Source: Thioploca sp.
GTDB taxonomy: Bacteria > Pseudomonadota > Gammaproteobacteria > Beggiatoales > Beggiatoaceae
Assembly: GCA_011371325.1 (NCBI GenBank)
Contig: DRQV01000149.1
Span: 1-7,258 of the forward strand
DNA length: 7,258 bases
Reading direction: 5' to 3'
Below are positions 5,053-7,258 of the stretch, piece by piece. Below the pieces are notes generated by a model. It ran no database searches and had not been told where the DNA came from. It was given only the letters and a program-made list of their open reading frames with translations. Positions within the stretch are counted from its first letter, which is position 1. The number at the start of each line of letters is the position of its first letter. The position numbers and the translations under genes were made by a program.

Positions 5053-6075
5053 ATGAAAATTTATAAATTAATATTTCTAATAATTATTTTAAGTAGTTGT
5101 AGTAACCAATTACATCAACAACAATTGTATGTGTTTGGAACTCTAGTAGAAATAAAAATTTGGGGAGTCAATGAACAAGTTGCGAATAATGCAATTAATA
5201 TTATTGCTAAAGATTTTCAAACTATGCATAATAATTGGCATCCGTGGCATAACAGTCAATTAACAGATTTAAATAAGGCAATTGCGAATGGACAAACTTG
5301 GACTGTGCAAGACCCTAACTTATTATTAATATTAAAAAAATCTCAACAACTTTATAATCAAAGCGATGGTTTATTTAATCCAGCTATCGGTAGATTAATA
5401 TCTTTATGGGGATTTCATAGTGATGATTTATCAAATAATTTTACTATTCCATCAGAACAAGAAATCGCTAAACTTCTCACCCCTAGTATGAATGATATTT
5501 ATATTAATGAGCAACAGATATTTTCACATAATCCAATTGTTCAATTAGATTTTGGGGCATTTGCTAAAGGATATGCTATTGATTTAGCAATTAAAAAACT
5601 GCAACAGCTTGGAATCAATAATGCTATTGTCAATGCTGGTGGTAACCTTAAAGCAATTGGCCAAAAAGGAGAACAATCTTGGTTAATTGGGGTTAGACAT
5701 CCCCGTAATGGAGGAATTTTAGCGGCAATAACCATACAAGGAGAGGAAAGTATTATTACTTCTGGCGATTATGAACGTTTTCATGAAATAGAAGGCAAAC
5801 GGTATTCTCACATTATTGATCCTCGTAATGGCCAACCAACTAAGGAATTAACCTCAGTTACAGTAATACATAAGAACGCTGCAATTGCCGATGCTGCTAC
5901 GACAGCGTTAATGATAGCCGGTTTAAAAGATTGGCATAAAATTGCTACCCAAATGGGAATTAAATACGCAATGCTTATAGATACTGCTGGAATAGTTTAT
6001 CTTAATCCTGCTATGCAAAAACGAGTAAGATTTCAATCTAAACCTAAGATTATTATAACTGATAAATTAAAATAA
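5053..6075 (+). CDS. apbE: FAD:protein FMN transferase lipoprotein (ApbE family, possibly NosX-like)
   Basis: ApbE uses FAD to attach FMN covalently to a threonine of periplasmic-side target proteins such as NosR, NqrB/NqrC or RnfD/RnfG. I place the start at the ATG at 5053 (340 residues). An upstream TTG at 5035 is in frame but would add six residues in front of the signal peptide MKIYKLIFLIIILSSC. Lipobox LSSC makes C16 the lipidated residue. Family motifs are VFGTLVEI (27-34), LDFGAFAKGYAIDLA (165-179), VNAGGNLKAIG (193-203), TSGDYERF (236-243), GKRYSHIIDPRNGQP (248-262) and ADAATTALMIAG (279-290), the last being part of the metal/flavin site. Nearby nosL and nosF make NosR flavinylation possible, but the sequence does not separate NosX from general ApbE. 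A hairpin terminator follows directly. Confidence 0.93.
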   Translation: MKIYKLIFLIIILSSCSNQLHQQQLYVFGTLVEIKIWGVNEQVANNAINIIAKDFQTMHNNWHPWHNSQLTDLNKAIANGQTWTVQDPNLLLILKKSQQLYNQSDGLFNPAIGRLISLWGFHSDDLSNNFTIPSEQEIAKLLTPSMNDIYINEQQIFSHNPIVQLDFGAFAKGYAIDLAIKKLQQLGINNAIVNAGGNLKAIGQKGEQSWLIGVRHPRNGGILAAITIQGEESIITSGDYERFHEIEGKRYSHIIDPRNGQPTKELTSVTVIHKNAAIADAATTALMIAGLKDWHKIATQMGIKYAMLIDTAGIVYLNPAMQKRVRFQSKPKIIITDKLK

Positions 6076-6080
6076 TTACT

Positions 6081-6115
6081 GGTTGGGTTTGAACCCAACC
6101 AACAACTATTTTTTT
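6081..6115. terminator. Intrinsic terminator between apbE and the convergent binding-protein gene
   Basis: A perfect inverted repeat with arms GGTTGGGTT (6081-6089) and AACCCAACC (6092-6100) starts 5 bases after the apbE stop. It is far more GC-rich than its surroundings. On the plus strand a run of seven T (6109-6115) follows after eight bases. On the minus strand the sequence after the hairpin is only moderately T-rich, so the element is best for apbE but may work both ways. The T-run lies inside the last codons of the convergent gene, whose TAG is at 6108-6106. Confidence 0.85.
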
Positions 6116-6861
6116 ATCGCATGTTTTCTTTTTATCTTTTTAAAAGAACCATTTTTATAAATTTTTCTTAGTCCTTTATTAAAATCTATTAACTTTTTCT
6201 GAGCGTTAATCGCTTTTTTAGAAATAGCAATGTAAATTTTATTCATAGCAAGAACAGGTTTAATAAATTCTATTTTATCAGCAATACCGGGTATATCCTT
6301 TTCTAAAAATTTAGTTAAACGATAGTTACCCACAGATTTACTATCAGCCATTAAATCAAGCTTACCTTCATATAACATTTTTAAGCCATCATCCAAACTG
6401 GCAACTGGAATTTTCTTTAGATAATCAGCAGAATCAAATTTTTTACTAGTTGCATAACCTTTTACAACTCCAATTTTATAATTTTTCAGTTCTGGTAATT
6501 CTGTGAATGAAATATTAGCTTCCTTATTCTTAAAGAAACCAGTCCTGACTTGTCCAATAGGAGCAGAAAAGAAATAATTTTTTGCTCTTTCAGAAGTTCG
6601 ATAAGCACCTAATAACGCATCATAATCTCCTCCCCCTGTATATTCTAGTGCATCTGTCCACGAGCTAAATTTAAATTCAACTTCATACTTTTGAAGTTCC
6701 AGAGCAGTTCTAACAACTTCAGACACCCAACCGTTATTTGGCAACTCTGAACCATAATAGGGAGGAAAATCCACAGTTATAAAGGTAAATCTTTTCCCAG
6801 CAGCAAAACATGATGCCGAATGGAGTAGCATTACAATTAGAAAGAAAATTGTACGTTTCAT
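6106..6861 (-). CDS. Periplasmic solute-binding protein, family 3 (amino-acid type), orphan
   Basis: The 251-residue product has a signal peptide (about residues 1-21, MKRTIFFLIVMLL core, ending near CFAAG). A family 3 solute-binding fold follows: FITVDFPPYYG near the N-terminus; SSWTDALEYTGGGDYDALLG, the usual hinge region with a variable Asp; TSERAKNYFFSAPIG, typical of the TxxR...FSxP motif; then IGVVKGYATSK and LYEGKLDLMAD. Such proteins bind polar amino acids or related small ligands and deliver them to an ABC permease or a sensor domain. No permease or ATPase gene is beside it, so the ligand and partner are unknown. A GGTGA 9 bases before the ATG supports the start. The C-terminal 50 residues are very Lys-rich. 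The gene is monocistronic as far as seen and converges on apbE across the shared terminator. Confidence 0.85.
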   Translation of the reverse strand: MKRTIFFLIVMLLHSASCFAAGKRFTFITVDFPPYYGSELPNNGWVSEVVRTALELQKYEVEFKFSSWTDALEYTGGGDYDALLGAYRTSERAKNYFFSAPIGQVRTGFFKNKEANISFTELPELKNYKIGVVKGYATSKKFDSADYLKKIPVASLDDGLKMLYEGKLDLMADSKSVGNYRLTKFLEKDIPGIADKIEFIKPVLAMNKIYIAISKKAINAQKKLIDFNKGLRKIYKNGSFKKIKRKHAIKK

Positions 6862-7258
6862 CTTATATACTCACCAACATTCCAAATTTTTTTTTGAGAT
6901 TTAATATGTTGTTATTAAACTTTAACATAATATACAAATACTATTCACTAAATACAGCATAACATTGTATCTTTAATAAGCAATAAAAATCAACTATATT
7001 CTATAAACATATTTTTAGATTATTAATAGGCTTATAGGTATGATTGTACTTTATAATTGGGAATTAGTGAATCAAGAATGATTAATTACTAATGATTTTC
7101 ATTAACAAATTAATAAATTCACAGTTAACCATTCGCAATTAATTATCCTGAATATCTATTAGATTAGTTGCTAAAATATATCAGTAATTACTAATTTAGC
7201 AATAATATATGGTTTTAATTAAACTTTAATTTAATAATAATTATAATGAATGATATAA
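6862..7258. other. Non-coding region upstream of the solute-binding protein, to window end
   Basis: I find no supported gene here; the longest ATG-started frames I read are under 20 codons. The region holds the minus-strand promoter and leader of the solute-binding gene, with a GGTGA ribosome binding site at 6875-6871 and a run of nine T (plus strand) at 6887-6895. Other structure includes a Fur-box-like palindrome at 7091-7103 and the inverted repeat TTGCTAAA (7168-7175) / TTTAGCAA (7195-7202). The palindrome AGTAATTACT (7183-7192) lies in the loop of that inverted repeat. A possible ATG at 7246 has too little sequence after it to judge. Confidence 0.55.

Noticed and set aside
5541..5735. 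64-codon minus-strand ORF inside apbE
   Set aside because: Antisense to the conserved AKGYA and NAGG region of apbE; a shadow frame.
7040..7081. 13-codon ORF starting at ATG 7040
   Set aside because: Too short, no family signal, and expected by chance in this composition.
7168..7202. Inverted repeat TTGCTAAA/TTTAGCAA as a terminator or attachment site
   Set aside because: The loop is 19 bases, the stem is weak, no T-run follows and no gene ends nearby; noted only as structure.

Overview
The window is AT-rich bacterial DNA with short, nearly uninterrupted coding blocks. It looks like a gammaproteobacterium that denitrifies. HolA aligns well, from memory, with the E. coli type, including the FxWVDxLLxG and RxWQNR segments. 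NosL, a NosF-type ATPase and a heme d1 siroheme decarboxylase subunit point to cd1-type nitrite reduction and nitrous oxide reduction. The AT bias (UUA leucine, AUA isoleucine; six TAA and two TAG stops, no TGA) would fit a host-associated or streamlined lineage, but the window alone cannot place the organism.

Layout. Positions 1-337 (minus) hold the N-terminal part of an unrecognised exported protein, cut by the window edge. A 318-base non-coding stretch with an AT-only inverted repeat separates it from holA (656-1690, plus), whose best ribosome binding site sits in front of an overlapping nine-codon ORF. holA converges, with zero bases between the two stop codons, on a minus-strand block. 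In transcription order that block is an AsnC-type siroheme decarboxylase subunit (3868-3386), nosF-like ATPase (3347-2706), nosL (2705-2277) and a repeat protein of unknown function (2260-1691). This repeat protein contains five 22-residue units, each built from two 11-residue half-units.

A 206-base divergent region (3869-4074) carries a candidate FNR/DNR-type site and candidate promoters. It leads rightward to bioB (4075-5031) and an ApbE-family flavin transferase lipoprotein (5053-6075), which form one likely transcription unit. A strong hairpin terminator at 6081-6115 separates apbE from a convergent periplasmic solute-binding protein (6861-6106, minus). The last 397 bases (6862-7258) hold no gene I can support.

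How the genes fit together. The siroheme decarboxylase subunit acts in heme d1 synthesis for NirS. NosL and NosF act in copper-site maturation of NosZ. ApbE could attach FMN to NosR-type or Nqr/Rnf electron-transfer proteins. The usual partners (NosZ, NosR, NosD, NosY, the second decarboxylase subunit) are not in the window. The repeat protein, sixteen bases downstream of nosL, is the least explained element and the best candidate for something new.
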